Shown here piece by piece: positions 1 to 6,722 of a stretch of 11,307 bases of DNA (positions within the stretch are counted from its first letter, which is position 1; the number at the start of each line of letters is the position of its first letter). Source of the stretch: Thermoplasmata archaeon (GTDB lineage Archaea > Thermoplasmatota > E2 > UBA202 > JdFR-43); NCBI GenBank assembly GCA_021158865.1, contig JAGGSX010000185.1:1-11307 (forward strand), read 5' to 3'. The position numbers were made by a program, and so were the translations under genes. The notes beneath the pieces are model-generated. The model was not told where the DNA came from and did no database searches. It saw only the letters and a list, made by a program, of their open reading frames with translations.

Positions 1-219
1 GCAATAAAATAGAATTTTCTTGTATTTTGGTTAATGTTATTCGGCTTCATAAATGTAATAGTGTTTTTTTCTTTTATGGCTACTGTTTGCCATCTCGAGT
101 ATTTTTAAAAGAAAGCCATAATGAGAGATAAACCTCGGATAGGAGAACGCAAAAAATATATGGCATTTAATAAGAAGAACCCCTTGGCATACATTTTGGG
201 GAAATAGGATTAAAAAATT
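1..219. other. Intergenic or window-edge sequence without a supported gene
   Basis: I see no convincing gene here. One plus-strand frame is open from base 3 to a stop at 129-131 (42 codons) but has atypical codons and composition for this genome. On the minus strand an ATG at 50-48 is open to the window edge, which is too short to judge. A weak inverted repeat (TATGGCT near 75 and AGCCATA near 114) and a CCCC/GGGC-like hairpin around 180-201 (CCCC pairing with GGGG) can be drawn. Both are short enough to be chance. Confidence 0.5.
212..217 (-). terminator. Oligo-T tract after the LOG-like gene
   Basis: Read on the minus strand, six consecutive T follow the stop codon of the LOG-like gene within a few bases. 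Short oligo-U tracts are the usual archaeal termination signal. A CCCC...GGGG hairpin of four pairs lies a little further downstream, between about 180 and 201. Both signals are weak. Confidence 0.35.
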
Positions 220-657
220 TTATAGTTTCTTCTCAATTTCTTTAAATAAATCATCAATATTGTTAAAATTTTCTATTCCAACATCCCAGCTCATCAATCC
301 ATAAACAGGTTTTCCATATTCAACAGAGTATGCAATTTCAGAAAGTGTTCCATAATGTCCATCTATTGCAATTATGACATCACCATTCAAAACAACCAAA
401 ATATTCCTTGCATAGCCCAAGCCTGTAACAATTTTGTAATCAAGATAATCATTGCCCTCCTGCCTGTCGTTGCTTGGAAGTATTCCTATGGTTATCCCAT
501 TCTCCATTTTCGCTCCTTTGCTCGCCGCCTCCATGACGCCGCCCCTGCCACCTGTTATCAAAATTGCCCCCATTTTTGCTATTCTTCTGCCAACTTCTAT
601 TGCCATATTATAAATTTCTCTGCTACATTGTTCTCCTCCTATAACACTTATATACAT
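220..657 (-). CDS. LOG-like Rossmann-fold protein, TIGR00725 family
   Basis: This 145-residue protein belongs to the short LOG/TIGR00725 branch, which is related to cytokinin riboside phosphate phosphoribohydrolase and DprA-like folds. Visible motifs are an N-terminal beta strand ending in IGG (residues 6-8), GGRGGVME at 36-43 and GHYGTLSE at 100-107, which correspond to the nucleotide-binding loops of the family. The second loop has GH where GG is commoner. Members bind or hydrolyse nucleotide monophosphates, but for the short archaeal forms the substrate is not established, so I do not assign a reaction. The gene follows the DAO subunit by 34 bases. It has an AGAGAGG motif 10 bases upstream and also a TATA-like ATTTAAATTT centred about 25 bases before the ATG, so it may be transcribed alone as well as by read-through from the redox operon. 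The ATG at 657 fits both signals. Confidence 0.85.
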   Translation of the reverse strand: MYISVIGGEQCSREIYNMAIEVGRRIAKMGAILITGGRGGVMEAASKGAKMENGITIGILPSNDRQEGNDYLDYKIVTGLGYARNILVVLNGDVIIAIDGHYGTLSEIAYSVEYGKPVYGLMSWDVGIENFNNIDDLFKEIEKKL

Positions 658-676
658 ATATTCATAACCTCTCTAC

Positions 677-686
677 AAATTTAAAT
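677..686 (-). promoter_or_regulatory. Possible TATA box for the LOG-like gene
   Basis: ATTTAAATTT on the minus strand is centred about 25 bases before the ATG at 657. This matches archaeal TATA spacing for a leaderless or nearly leaderless transcript. It lies in the 34-base gap after the DAO-subunit stop. An AGAGAGG motif at 674-668 offers an alternative ribosome-dependent start. Confidence 0.4.
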
Positions 687-691
687 CTTTA

Positions 692-1837
692 TTAGCCAAC
701 TACTGATTTTTCTTTAAATACCTTTCCTTTGAATCTATTTATACTCAATCTTTCTATCGGCAAATCCAATTTTTCATCATTTATTAATTGAGCAAGCAAA
801 CGCGCAACCATTGGAGAAATCATGAAACCATGACCACTGAACCCATTGCATTGAATAAAGCCTTCTATGCTTGTTTTTCCCAATATTGGCAATGCATCTG
901 GAGTAACATCATAATAGCCCGTCCATTGACGCATCACATTTATGCTTTTCAAAACAGGTGCATATTTTCCAAGCATGTAAGCCATGCGTTGCAAAAATGA
1001 AAAAGTTGGTTCAGTATGGTATCCAGTTTTTTCTTCAGGTGAAGGAATTCCACCCAAAATTTGCCCTTCTTCCATCTGGCTAAAATATATGCCATGACGA
1101 AATGATATTACCATCGCATCAAATATTCTTTTTATTGGTTCTGTAACCAGAGCTTCTTTTCTAACTGGTTTATTTGGTAATTCTATGCCAGCCATTTTTG
1201 CAACTTGCTTGCTCCATGCTCCTGCAGCATTTACAACAACGCCTGTTTTTATTTCTCCCCTGTCTGTAACAACACTTTTTATTTCATTATCTTTAACCCT
1301 TATTTTCTTTACTTCTGTGAATTTATAAAATCTTGCCCCCTGTTTTATGGCTGCCATAGCGTATCCGTAAGCAGTTTTAAATGGATCTGCATGCCCATCT
1401 GTAGGACAGAATGTAGCTCCTATTGCTTCCATTCCTTTCGGCTCTAAAATTGGAACAATTTCTTTTATTTCATCTGCATCAATTATTCTAACATCCAAAC
1501 CTATGCTTTTTTGCATTTCAACATTCTTTTTTGCCTGTTGCATGTCATTTTCATCATGTATTGCTATCAAATATCCTCCCTGACGAAAACCAATATCATA
1601 ATTCAGTTCATTGCTAAGATTTTCAAAAATTTCAACACTTTTTTTTGCAAGAATTGCATTTTCTTTTGTTGACCACTGCTGTCTTATGCCTGCGCCGCAC
1701 CTTCCTGTAGCTCCAGCAGCGATATGCCTTCTATCTAAAACAATAACATCTTTTCCTCTTTTAGAAAGCTCATAAGCAAGAGCACAACCATTTATTCCTG
1801 CGCCAATTATTACAACATCTGCATTATTTTTCATCAT
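692..1837 (-). CDS. FAD-dependent amino acid dehydrogenase, DAO family (L-proline/D-hydroxyproline dehydrogenase catalytic subunit type)
   Basis: This is the catalytic flavoprotein of a membrane-free or loosely bound dehydrogenase complex that oxidises an imino or amino acid and passes electrons to its iron-sulfur partners. Counting from the ATG at 1837, the 381-residue protein has the dinucleotide fold GAGINGC at 12-18. It also has the GATGRCGAGIRQQW segment that is typical of sarcosine oxidase and PRODH beta subunits, and the C-terminal GFSGHGFMISPMVA flavin-contact segment. Length and motifs match the beta subunit of archaeal dye-linked L-proline dehydrogenases (about 380 residues). Substrate cannot be read from sequence: proline, D-hydroxyproline, sarcosine or another amine are all possible. 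I chose ATG 1837 because GGTGA lies six bases upstream. A GTG at 1843 is in frame but has no room for such a site. The gene overlaps the end of the BFD-like gene by 14 bases. Confidence 0.88.
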   Translation of the reverse strand: MMKNNADVVIIGAGINGCALAYELSKRGKDVIVLDRRHIAAGATGRCGAGIRQQWSTKENAILAKKSVEIFENLSNELNYDIGFRQGGYLIAIHDENDMQQAKKNVEMQKSIGLDVRIIDADEIKEIVPILEPKGMEAIGATFCPTDGHADPFKTAYGYAMAAIKQGARFYKFTEVKKIRVKDNEIKSVVTDRGEIKTGVVVNAAGAWSKQVAKMAGIELPNKPVRKEALVTEPIKRIFDAMVISFRHGIYFSQMEEGQILGGIPSPEEKTGYHTEPTFSFLQRMAYMLGKYAPVLKSINVMRQWTGYYDVTPDALPILGKTSIEGFIQCNGFSGHGFMISPMVARLLAQLINDEKLDLPIERLSINRFKGKVFKEKSVVG

Positions 1838-2090
1838 CTTCACTCACCAGCCATAATGGCGTTGGAATGACAGGAGGTCTTGCCATTGGTGCCATAATTT
1901 CCTCCACACTTTTTCCAGTTTCTTTAGCTAAAATTCTTGCAGCTATTGGAAGGCATGTCCTCCCCTGACAGGGACCCATACCAAGACGGAGTAATTGCTT
2001 CAATTCAACTAAAGTTTGCACATTATATTTTCTTATTGTATTGATTATATCTTCTTCGGTGATGTCCTCGCACCTACAAACAATTTTCAT
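1824..2090 (-). CDS. BFD-like [2Fe-2S]-binding protein, small subunit of the dehydrogenase complex
   Basis: This 88-residue protein consists almost entirely of a Fer2_BFD domain. The four expected cluster ligands are visible: CRC at residues 5-7, and C41 and C46 in GPCQGRTC. The C-terminal tail PPVIPTPL resembles the tail of the small or C-terminal BFD region of opine, sarcosine and hydroxyproline dehydrogenase complexes. In those families the domain is either fused to the NAD(P)/FAD subunit or encoded separately, and here it is separate. Its role is electron transfer between the catalytic flavoprotein and the second flavin subunit. The ATG at 2090 overlaps the TGA of the ferredoxin gene (ATGA), with GGTGG a few bases upstream, so translation is probably coupled. 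Confidence 0.88.
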   Translation of the reverse strand: MKIVCRCEDITEEDIINTIRKYNVQTLVELKQLLRLGMGPCQGRTCLPIAARILAKETGKSVEEIMAPMARPPVIPTPLWLVSEDDEK

Positions 2091-2548
2091 TTTTCCACCT
2101 TTATATTTCTAACCACCATTGCAAGGTTTTTATCAACTTCTATGGTAATAACATTTGTCCTTCCATGCTTTATTGCTTTTACAACCGCATTTCCAACAAT
2201 TTTTCCTTCTCTATCCAAAGCTTTAACAATCTGTCCTCTTTCTGGCATTGGCAGCATTTCATAGGGTAAACTTATCATTGCCTTGTCATCTCTAACACGA
2301 ACAACAAACATTGCCAAACCCGGACAAACCTCAACACATAAAGCACAACCAATGCATTTATCATAATCTATATCTGGAGGGTCATTTATATTTTCCATCT
2401 TTATTGCATCTGTCGGGCAAACTTCCTTACATGGATTGCATGGTATTGGCTGCAAACATTCAGTTATTGCAACTCCTTTTTTCAATTGTTTTTCATTTGG
2501 CATTTTTAACTGGCTTATATCAATAACGCCTGTTTTCTCGTATTTCAT
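2087..2548 (-). CDS. 2x[4Fe-4S] ferredoxin-type subunit of the dehydrogenase complex
   Basis: From the start at 2548 the protein has 153 residues and carries two [4Fe-4S] motifs. The first has Cys at 31, 37, 40 and 44 (a CX5CX2CX3CP pattern, IPCNPCKEVCP). The second has Cys at 65, 68, 71 and 75 (CIGCALCVEVCPG). The second half, about residues 80-153, has no cysteines and looks like a small beta-rich domain. It matches the ferredoxin-like subunits encoded with four-subunit archaeal L-proline dehydrogenases (the PDH2 type of Thermococcales), where it shuttles electrons in the complex. I place the start at ATG 2548 rather than further upstream because GAGG lies about six bases before it. The gene then overlaps the preceding NAD(P)/FAD gene by 29 bases. 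Confidence 0.87.
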   Translation of the reverse strand: MKYEKTGVIDISQLKMPNEKQLKKGVAITECLQPIPCNPCKEVCPTDAIKMENINDPPDIDYDKCIGCALCVEVCPGLAMFVVRVRDDKAMISLPYEMLPMPERGQIVKALDREGKIVGNAVVKAIKHGRTNVITIEVDKNLAMVVRNIKVEK

Positions 2549-3959
2549 AATATTCCTCGTATATTTTATTCTTAGCAAATTTGGCTCTTTCTCCAAAAAT
2601 TCCGCTCCTTAATTCTTCAAGCCTTTTCATATATTCCTTCATTTTTTTATCATAGCCGTGAACTTTCTTTAATGAATTTGATGCATGCAATGAAGCAATT
2701 TTTCCTTCAATAATGGCAGTGGAAGCTTCTTCAATATTTGATGCATCACCAGCGACATATATTCCATCCTTTGTTGTTTCCATATACTCATTATGCAATG
2801 CAACCCATCCTCCCGCGGCAGATATAAATTTTATTTTTGCTCCAGTTTGCTGAACCAATCTTGTTGAAGGAGTTAAACCAACTGAAACAGCGATAAAATC
2901 ACATTTTATGTCTTTCTCGCTTCCTTCAATGGTATTCCATTTTTCATCAAGTGCAACTATTTTAGCTCCCTCCACCCTATCCTTTCCATAAGCTTCCTTT
3001 ATTGTATGCCTTGTATATATAGGCACGCCATTTCTGCGAACTTTTGCAGCATGAACAAAGTATCCTCCAATCTTTGGCATTGCTTCCACAATGGCTTTCA
3101 CATCCACGCCTGCCTGCAATAATTGATATGAAAGAATAAGCCCAACATTTCCAGCTCCAATTATCACGCCACTATTGCCAGGCTTAACACCATATACATT
3201 TGTAAGGGTCTGCACGCCGCCAGCCCCATAAACGCCTGGCAAATCATTTCCTTCAAAAACAAGCATATTTTCCTGAGCTCCTGTTGAAAAAATTATTTTT
3301 TTGGCCTTTATTTCATATAATATACCATCCATTTGATTTGCTGCAACTAAAAAATGATAACCTTTATCATAATATCCGATTACGCTTGTGTTTAGCAAAA
3401 TCTTTGCTTTTTTTGTTGCTTCTTCTTCCAATTCTTTTGCAATTTCTATCCCACGCTTTCCCGCCCCTTCTCTCGATGAACCAAAAAATTTATGGGTCTG
3501 CTTTATCAATTGCCCGCCAAGACGAGGATTTTCATCTATTAAAATTGCATCAATTCCATTTTCTGCAGATTCAATAGCAGCAGCCAAGCCAGCTGGCCCT
3601 GCTCCAACAATTGCCATGCTTACATCAATCTTTTCTTTTATCGGTTTTCTATATGGAAATGACTCTGGCAAATCATATTTATCGCCCTCAACAATCATTC
3701 CATCTTTAACCATTGTTATGCATGTCCTTACGTTTGGTGTGCCATTTACAGTCATTAAGCATGATGAACATTTTCCTATGCCACAAAAAAATCCTCTGGC
3801 ACGTCCTTTTCTACTATGGCTTAAAACTTTTATTCCATTTGCATGAAGCGCAGAAGCTATTGTCTCTCCTTCATAAGCTTCCATCTTTATTCCATTAAAA
3901 TAAAAATTTATTTTTCTTTCTCTCTCAAATTTTAGAATTGGATGCTCTTCAATTCTCAT
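2520..3959 (-). CDS. NAD(P)/FAD-dependent oxidoreductase subunit with N-terminal [2Fe-2S] domain
   Basis: This 479-residue protein is the alpha-type subunit of the dehydrogenase complex. Residues about 15-95 form a Fer2_4 domain with [2Fe-2S] ligands Cys59, Cys64, Cys67 and Cys80 (CGIGKCSSC, then NVRTC). From about 112 a pyridine-nucleotide-disulfide oxidoreductase fold follows, with FAD loop GAGPAG at 119-124, NAD(P) loop GAGNVG at 268-273 and the second FAD motif GIYVAGDA at 399-406. Homologous subunits in hydrogen cyanide synthase, opine oxidase and archaeal proline dehydrogenase complexes show NADH- or dye-linked activity. The C-terminal BFD domain often fused here is absent and is supplied by the separate 88-residue gene. 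The ATG at 3959 overlaps the TGA of the preceding unknown gene (ATGA), with GGTG about six bases upstream. Confidence 0.9.
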   Translation of the reverse strand: MRIEEHPILKFERERKINFYFNGIKMEAYEGETIASALHANGIKVLSHSRKGRARGFFCGIGKCSSCLMTVNGTPNVRTCITMVKDGMIVEGDKYDLPESFPYRKPIKEKIDVSMAIVGAGPAGLAAAIESAENGIDAILIDENPRLGGQLIKQTHKFFGSSREGAGKRGIEIAKELEEEATKKAKILLNTSVIGYYDKGYHFLVAANQMDGILYEIKAKKIIFSTGAQENMLVFEGNDLPGVYGAGGVQTLTNVYGVKPGNSGVIIGAGNVGLILSYQLLQAGVDVKAIVEAMPKIGGYFVHAAKVRRNGVPIYTRHTIKEAYGKDRVEGAKIVALDEKWNTIEGSEKDIKCDFIAVSVGLTPSTRLVQQTGAKIKFISAAGGWVALHNEYMETTKDGIYVAGDASNIEEASTAIIEGKIASLHASNSLKKVHGYDKKMKEYMKRLEELRSGIFGERAKFAKNKIYEEYYEIRENRRY

Positions 3960-4420
3960 TTCTTCACCTTTTCTTTCAAGAATGTTGTTATTCTCCTCTT
4001 AAATATTGCAGTATCTGGTGCCTTATCGCTGTTATCGTATTTTTTTTCTAAATGACTTACTAAATCTATTAGCTCATGATAAATTTCTTTATTTTTCTTT
4101 ATATCTTTTGGTTTCATCAATTTTTTTGCAGTATCGGTCATAAATTCTTCAAACCATAACTTTTTTGGGTTTGGTGGATGTGTTGCGTTATATTCCATGT
4201 TATGAGCTGCAGCTATTATAGCAGAATCAACCATTTTTGTTCCAGCAGCAACAGATTTAAAAAGACTAACTAACTCTTTTTCAGGAACATGAGGACATTC
4301 TTTTTTCAATTCTTTAAAAAGCTCTTGAGATGTCTTACTCATTTTTATTATTTTCATTCCTTCCTTATATTTATTCTCCAAAATTTTTTCGAGATTTCTT
4401 TCCGCATTAATAACGACCAT
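3956..4420 (-). CDS. Unrecognised 154-residue helical protein, first gene of the dehydrogenase operon
   Basis: I do not recognise this protein. It is charged, lysine-rich and probably mostly helical, with a single cysteine (in KECPHVP) and no signal peptide from the chosen start. Notable stretches are a small-residue helix (SVAAGTKMVDSAIIAAAHNM), then NATHPPNPKKLW, then a long charged helical C-terminal half. The ATG at 4420 is preferred because a TATA-like AATAATATATT is centred about 28 bases upstream, giving a leaderless transcript. An in-frame TTG at 4444 would add a hydrophobic stretch but would lie inside that promoter. Its stop overlaps the start of the NAD(P)/FAD subunit (ATGA), so it is translated with the redox complex. 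An assembly factor, extra subunit or regulator are all possible, and nothing in the sequence selects among them. Confidence 0.75.
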   Translation of the reverse strand: MVVINAERNLEKILENKYKEGMKIIKMSKTSQELFKELKKECPHVPEKELVSLFKSVAAGTKMVDSAIIAAAHNMEYNATHPPNPKKLWFEEFMTDTAKKLMKPKDIKKNKEIYHELIDLVSHLEKKYDNSDKAPDTAIFKRRITTFLKEKVKK

Positions 4421-4442
4421 TATAATGGGTATAACAAAAAGC

Positions 4443-4453
4443 AATATATTATT
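4443..4453 (-). promoter_or_regulatory. TATA box of the dehydrogenase operon
   Basis: AATAATATATT on the minus strand is centred about 28 bases before the ATG at 4420. This places the transcription start at or next to the first codon. It is the only good promoter upstream of the five tightly packed minus-strand genes. Confidence 0.6.
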
Positions 4454-4491
4454 TTCTCATTTATTCCATTAATTCTAAAGCATAAACAATA

Positions 4492-4500
4492 CTTTTTATT
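4492..4500 (+). promoter_or_regulatory. TATA box of the pcm operon
   Basis: CTTTTTATT is centred about 25 bases before the GTG at 4521 and so predicts a leaderless transcript starting at that codon. It lies in the 100-base divergent gap shared with the dehydrogenase operon promoter. Confidence 0.6.
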
Positions 4501-4520
4501 AATTGATTTGCATTTTATTT

Positions 4521-5147
4521 GTGGATAAAGAAAAATTAATCAAAAAATTGAAAAAGCAGGGATACTTAAAAAGCAAAAAAGTTGTGGATGCCATGATAGA
4601 AGTCCCAAGAGAAATTTTTATCCCTGATGAGCAGAAAAAATATGCATATTATGACATGCCCTTGGAAATAGGATATGGACAAACAATATCAGCTCCTCAC
4701 ATGGTTGCAATAATGCTTGAAGCATTGCAATTGAAAGAAAACAGCAAAGTTCTTGAAATCGGAACTGGAACTGGATATCATGCTGCCATGGTTGCAAAAA
4801 TATCTTCCAAAGGACATGTTTATACGATAGAGAGAATAAAAGAACTGGCTGAAAAAGCAAAAAAAAATTTTAAGAAACTTGGAATAAAAAATGTTACTGT
4901 TGTAACAGGAGATGGTTCTCTCGGATTGCCTCAATATGCTCCTTATACCCATATATATGCAACCTGCTCCGCCCCAGATGTGCCGCCTGCCTTGATAAAA
5001 CAGCTTTCTTTAAATGGCAGGTTGTTGATTCCTGTTGGCAGGGTATATGGGGAGTTAATTCTCATAGAAAAAAATTATAGGATAAAGAAAAAAAGTTTGG
5101 GAGGATGTGCTTTTGTCCCAATGATTGGAAGAGGGGGATATAAATGA
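4521..5147 (+). CDS. pcm: Protein-L-isoaspartate O-methyltransferase
   Basis: The enzyme transfers a methyl group from S-adenosylmethionine to the carboxyl of L-isoaspartyl residues in aged proteins, starting their repair in the cytoplasm. From the GTG at 4521 it has 208 residues, close to the usual family length. Characteristic segments are VPREIFIP at 28-35, YGQTISAPHM at 52-61 (acceptor site region) and the SAM-binding loop EIGTGTGYHA at 79-88. The C-terminal RLLIPVG segment is also typical. I chose GTG 4521 because the TATA box lies about 25 bases upstream. An in-frame TTG at 4503 would add six residues but would sit upstream of the predicted transcript start. It heads a three-gene operon with a radical SAM gene and trmI, and its TGA overlaps the next ATG. 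Confidence 0.93.
   Translation: MDKEKLIKKLKKQGYLKSKKVVDAMIEVPREIFIPDEQKKYAYYDMPLEIGYGQTISAPHMVAIMLEALQLKENSKVLEIGTGTGYHAAMVAKISSKGHVYTIERIKELAEKAKKNFKKLGIKNVTVVTGDGSLGLPQYAPYTHIYATCSAPDVPPALIKQLSLNGRLLIPVGRVYGELILIEKNYRIKKKSLGGCAFVPMIGRGGYK
5131..5137 (+). promoter_or_regulatory. Ribosome binding site of the radical SAM gene
   Basis: GAGGGGG ends six bases before the ATG at 5144. Together with the ATGA overlap it supports translational coupling with pcm and fixes the start codon. Confidence 0.6.
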
Positions 5148-6028
5148 AAATCGGGGTGTCGATAGCAACAGCTTCTCTGCTGAAATTGAAGAATTATTCT
5201 ATAGATGCTTTGCCAACAACATTGTATTTTTTAATTTCTGGAAGATGCAAAGGGGCTTGCGGTTATTGTTATGTCCGCCATGGTTATTTAGCAAGGATAA
5301 GATGGCCTGAATTTGATTTTGATGAAGTAAAAAAAAGAATTAAGGATGGGGTAGCAAAAAGAATATGCATGCAAACTGTATATAATGAAAAAACGTTTGA
5401 ATTGCTTAAAAAAATTTTAAATGGCATTGATGCCAGCATTCCAATATCTGCTTCAATAAATCCTATGGATATTGAAAAACTTAGAGAATTGAAAGACGCT
5501 GGTTTGGAAAGAGCAGGCTTTGGATTGGATGCATGTAGCAAAAGGATATTCAATAAATGGAAAAAGAATGTGCCGAGCTGGGACGAATATATAAATGCTT
5601 TAAAAAATGCAAAAAAAATTTTTGGAGAAGCAACAGCTCATTTGATAATTGGATTGGGAGAAAATGATGAAGAGGCAATAAAAATTATGAAAATGTTGTC
5701 AAGCCATAAAATAAAAATTGCTTTATTTGCATATACAAAAAATAACATTACAATTCCTTCATTGTCTCGTTACAGAGCAATGCAAATTGCAAGATACTTT
5801 ATTGAAAAAGGAAAATTTTCATTTGAAGATGGAAAACTAAAAGAAATTGAAATTCCTTATCATGCTGCAAAAGCTTTTGAAACTTCTGGATGCCCGTATT
5901 GCAATCGTCCATTCTATAATGAGAGGGTTACAAAAATATATAACTATCCTTATAAATTGAATGAGAATGAATTTAAAAATGCATTAAAGGAGGCAGAAAA
6001 ATATGCGAGAATATATATTGTTGATTAG
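5144..6028 (+). CDS. Radical SAM protein resembling archaeal two-component lipoyl synthase (LipS1/LipS2) or biotin-synthase-like enzymes
   Basis: The 294-residue protein has the radical SAM cluster motif Cys35-X3-Cys39-X2-Cys42 (CKGACGYC), a SAM-binding region around SASINP, and a biotin-synthase-like core (LERAGFGLDA, HLIIGLGENDEEA, LFAYT). A second cysteine pair near the C-terminus, in TSGCPYCNRPFYNE followed by YNYP, could hold an auxiliary cluster. I recall this combination from the archaeal and bacterial family that includes the LipS1/LipS2 lipoyl synthases, which insert sulfur into octanoyl groups of lipoyl proteins. I cannot say which half this would be or exclude another biotin-synthase-like function, and no second LipS gene or lipoyl domain gene lies in the window. 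The ATG overlaps the pcm stop, and the gene end overlaps trmI by 26 bases. Confidence 0.8.
   Translation: MKIGVSIATASLLKLKNYSIDALPTTLYFLISGRCKGACGYCYVRHGYLARIRWPEFDFDEVKKRIKDGVAKRICMQTVYNEKTFELLKKILNGIDASIPISASINPMDIEKLRELKDAGLERAGFGLDACSKRIFNKWKKNVPSWDEYINALKNAKKIFGEATAHLIIGLGENDEEAIKIMKMLSSHKIKIALFAYTKNNITIPSLSRYRAMQIARYFIEKGKFSFEDGKLKEIEIPYHAAKAFETSGCPYCNRPFYNERVTKIYNYPYKLNENEFKNALKEAEKYARIYIVD
5989..5993 (+). promoter_or_regulatory. Ribosome binding site of trmI
   Basis: GGAGG ends nine bases before the ATG at 6003, inside the coding end of the radical SAM gene. It decides the trmI start and shows that internal genes of this genome use Shine-Dalgarno sites while first genes are leaderless. 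Confidence 0.65.
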
Positions 6029-6722
6029 CAAGAAAAATTCGATAATTGTTGAGAAAGGAAAGAAAATAAATACAAAATTTGGCACCATAGATAAAAATAT
6101 TGAAGTTGGTGATATCGTAGAATTAAAAAATGAAAAATTTGTTGCTGTAAAACCAACTTTCATAGATATGTTAAAAAAATGCAAAAGAGGGGCTCAAATC
6201 ATCATGCCAAAAGACGCAAGCCAGATAATAGCCATAACAGGGTTAAGCTTTGGCTGGAAATGCCTTGATGCAGGCTCCGGCTCCGGCTTCCTTGCAATTT
6301 TTTTGGCTTCCATAGTTGGAAAAGAAGGAGAGGTTATAACTTATGAGAGAAAGAAAGAATTTTATGAAATTGCAAAAAAGAATATAACTGAACTTGGATT
6401 TAAAAATATAAAAATAAAAAATGAAGATGTTAAAAATTTTAGAGAACGTAACCTTGATTTGATAACATTTGATATGAAAGATGCCGTCTTGCTTATAGAT
6501 AAGGCAGTTAAACATTTAAATTATGGAGGATGGCTTGTGGTTTATTCCCCTCATATAGAGCAGCAAATTGAAGCAATAAAAAAAATGGAAGAAAATGGAA
6601 TGCAGACATATACCATAGAAAACATTCAAAGGAGATGGAAAAGTTTGTATGGCTATACACATCCAGAACCAAGTGGAATAATACACACAGGTTTCATGAC
6701 TTTTGGAAGAAAAGCAATTTAA
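6003..6722 (+). CDS. trmI: tRNA (adenine-N1)-methyltransferase TrmI
   Basis: TrmI makes 1-methyladenosine at A58, and in Thermococcales also A57, in the T-loop of tRNAs using S-adenosylmethionine. This stabilises the tRNA. The 239-residue protein has a short N-terminal beta domain (about residues 1-55), the family signature RGAQIIMPKD at 62-71, the SAM loop DAGSGSG at 89-95 and the acidic motif DLITFDMKDA, with C-terminal SLYGYTHPEPSG around the substrate-binding region. Length and architecture match archaeal TrmI homotetramers. It is the last gene of the pcm operon and starts inside the radical SAM gene with its own GGAGG site. Its TAA stop lies in a TTAA that is also the stop of the convergent MIP18-type gene, a four-base overlap. 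Confidence 0.92.
   Translation: MREYILLISKKNSIIVEKGKKINTKFGTIDKNIEVGDIVELKNEKFVAVKPTFIDMLKKCKRGAQIIMPKDASQIIAITGLSFGWKCLDAGSGSGFLAIFLASIVGKEGEVITYERKKEFYEIAKKNITELGFKNIKIKNEDVKNFRERNLDLITFDMKDAVLLIDKAVKHLNYGGWLVVYSPHIEQQIEAIKKMEENGMQTYTIENIQRRWKSLYGYTHPEPSGIIHTGFMTFGRKAI

Noticed and set aside
3..131. Plus-strand frame open from the window edge, possibly the end of an upstream gene
   Set aside because: 42 codons with atypical codon use and no recognisable motif. It cannot be separated from chance without the sequence before the window.
3388..3846. 152-codon plus-strand frame antisense to the NAD(P)/FAD subunit
   Set aside because: The opposite strand encodes an unambiguous family member with all cofactor motifs. 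The antisense frame shows no domain and has no promoter.
4421..4444. TTG start at 4444 giving an N-terminal hydrophobic stretch on the unknown protein
   Set aside because: It lies inside the predicted TATA region, and the ATG at 4420 has correct promoter spacing. The hydrophobic extension is therefore probably not translated.
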